Assembly: GCA_030705955.1 (NCBI GenBank)
Contig: JAUZPL010000007.1
Location: 1 to 64,000, forward strand
From: Bacillota bacterium
Lineage (GTDB): Bacteria; Bacillota; Bacilli; Bacillales; Cytobacillaceae
Reading direction: 5' to 3'
Length of the DNA: 64,000 nucleotides
Part shown: in pieces, positions 63,584 to 64,000 of the stretch
Layout of the letters: every line of letters begins with the position of its first letter
How positions within the stretch are numbered: position 1 is the stretch's first letter
Translations under genes and position numbers: made by a program
Notes under the pieces: generated by a model
Databases searched by the model: none
The model's input: only the letters and a program-made list of their open reading frames with translations
Told to the model about the DNA's origin: nothing

Positions 63584-63834
63584 GGGATATTTTTATTTAA
63601 AAATGAAGCTAACATAAGGGCCATTTATAGAAGCCTTTAATGTTAGCTTTTGTTCTTTTACTTTTACATGAAATATAGAGGCACCTCCCAAAAAGTGGCT
63701 TTTAAATTTCCTATGTCGGACATACCTTTTATTAATTTAATTAATAGGTATTTGGACTGTCTGGAATGGACGATTAAAAAATTTCATCACAATCATGAAC
63801 AAAAAACAATCTGGTAGGAGTAAAAAAGTTGGTA

Positions 63835-63848
63835 TGAAAACGATTACA
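63835..63848 (+). promoter_or_regulatory. cre site (CcpA)
   Basis: TGAAAACGATTACA, full match to TGWAANCGNTNWCA. Confidence 0.7.
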
Positions 63849-63897
63849 AAATTAGAAATATATGAATTATAATTGAATTACAAGGAGGTTACAAAAA

Positions 63898-64000
63898 TGT
63901 TCCTTGATGATAGAAGTGTTTGCTTATTGAAGGAATTAATCGGAAACCCCCAATTAAAAAATAAGGAGCTAGAAGAAAAATTTCATTTAAGCAGAAGACA
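63898..64000 (+). CDS. N-terminus of a PRD/BglG-type or other HTH regulator, truncated by window end
   Basis: caaggaggttacaaaa RBS then MFLDDRSVCLLKELIGNPQLKNKELEEKFHLSRRQ. Confidence 0.55.

Noticed and set aside
1-64000. CRISPR arrays, rRNA, tRNA, prophage or transposase genes
   Set aside because: No regularly spaced repeats, no rRNA/tRNA signatures and no recognisable integrase or transposase ORFs were seen.

Overview
The window is a Bacillaceae-type chromosomal segment with about 30-odd kb closely resembling the B. subtilis yqiR-yqk neighbourhood. Recognisable blocks, in order: the sigma-54-dependent branched-chain 2-oxoacid dehydrogenase operon (bkdR-ptb-bcd-buk-lpdV-bkdAA-bkdAB-bkdB); a 1.4 kaa double-ATPase acyl-CoA dehydratase-activase-like protein; the methylmalonyl-CoA mutase genes (mutA-mutB-meaB) and brxB; an amino-acid ABC transporter; mce and the carboxyltransferase subunit; yqjE, a CheW-like protein, dinB, zwf, rnz, namA, T-box-proI, yqjP, ansR/ansAB, an MFS/HxlR pair, yqjQ, yqzH, an SOS-box-preceded Y-family polymerase with a one-base frameshift, yqkB, yqkD, HMG-CoA lyase and scoAB. 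The most interesting part is about 51.8-62.0 kb. There a complete glucitol-type PTS (gutM, EIIC, EIIBC, EIIA), a SAF-domain oxidoreductase resembling DXR-like (DRL) enzymes, a full acetoin-dehydrogenase-like complex (E1a, E1b, E2, E3) and two SorC-type regulators sit together. Three transcription units there carry near-identical TAACAAATGT/ACATTTGTTA operators directly behind sigma-A promoters, so they look like one regulon. I propose an undescribed catabolic route: PTS uptake of a C-methyl tetritol (e.g. 2-C-methylerythritol) to MEP, reverse DRL reaction to 1-deoxyxylulose 5-phosphate, then acetoin-dehydrogenase-like cleavage to acetyl-CoA and glyceraldehyde 3-phosphate. All family calls were made by eye without database searches; the pathway substrate is inference.
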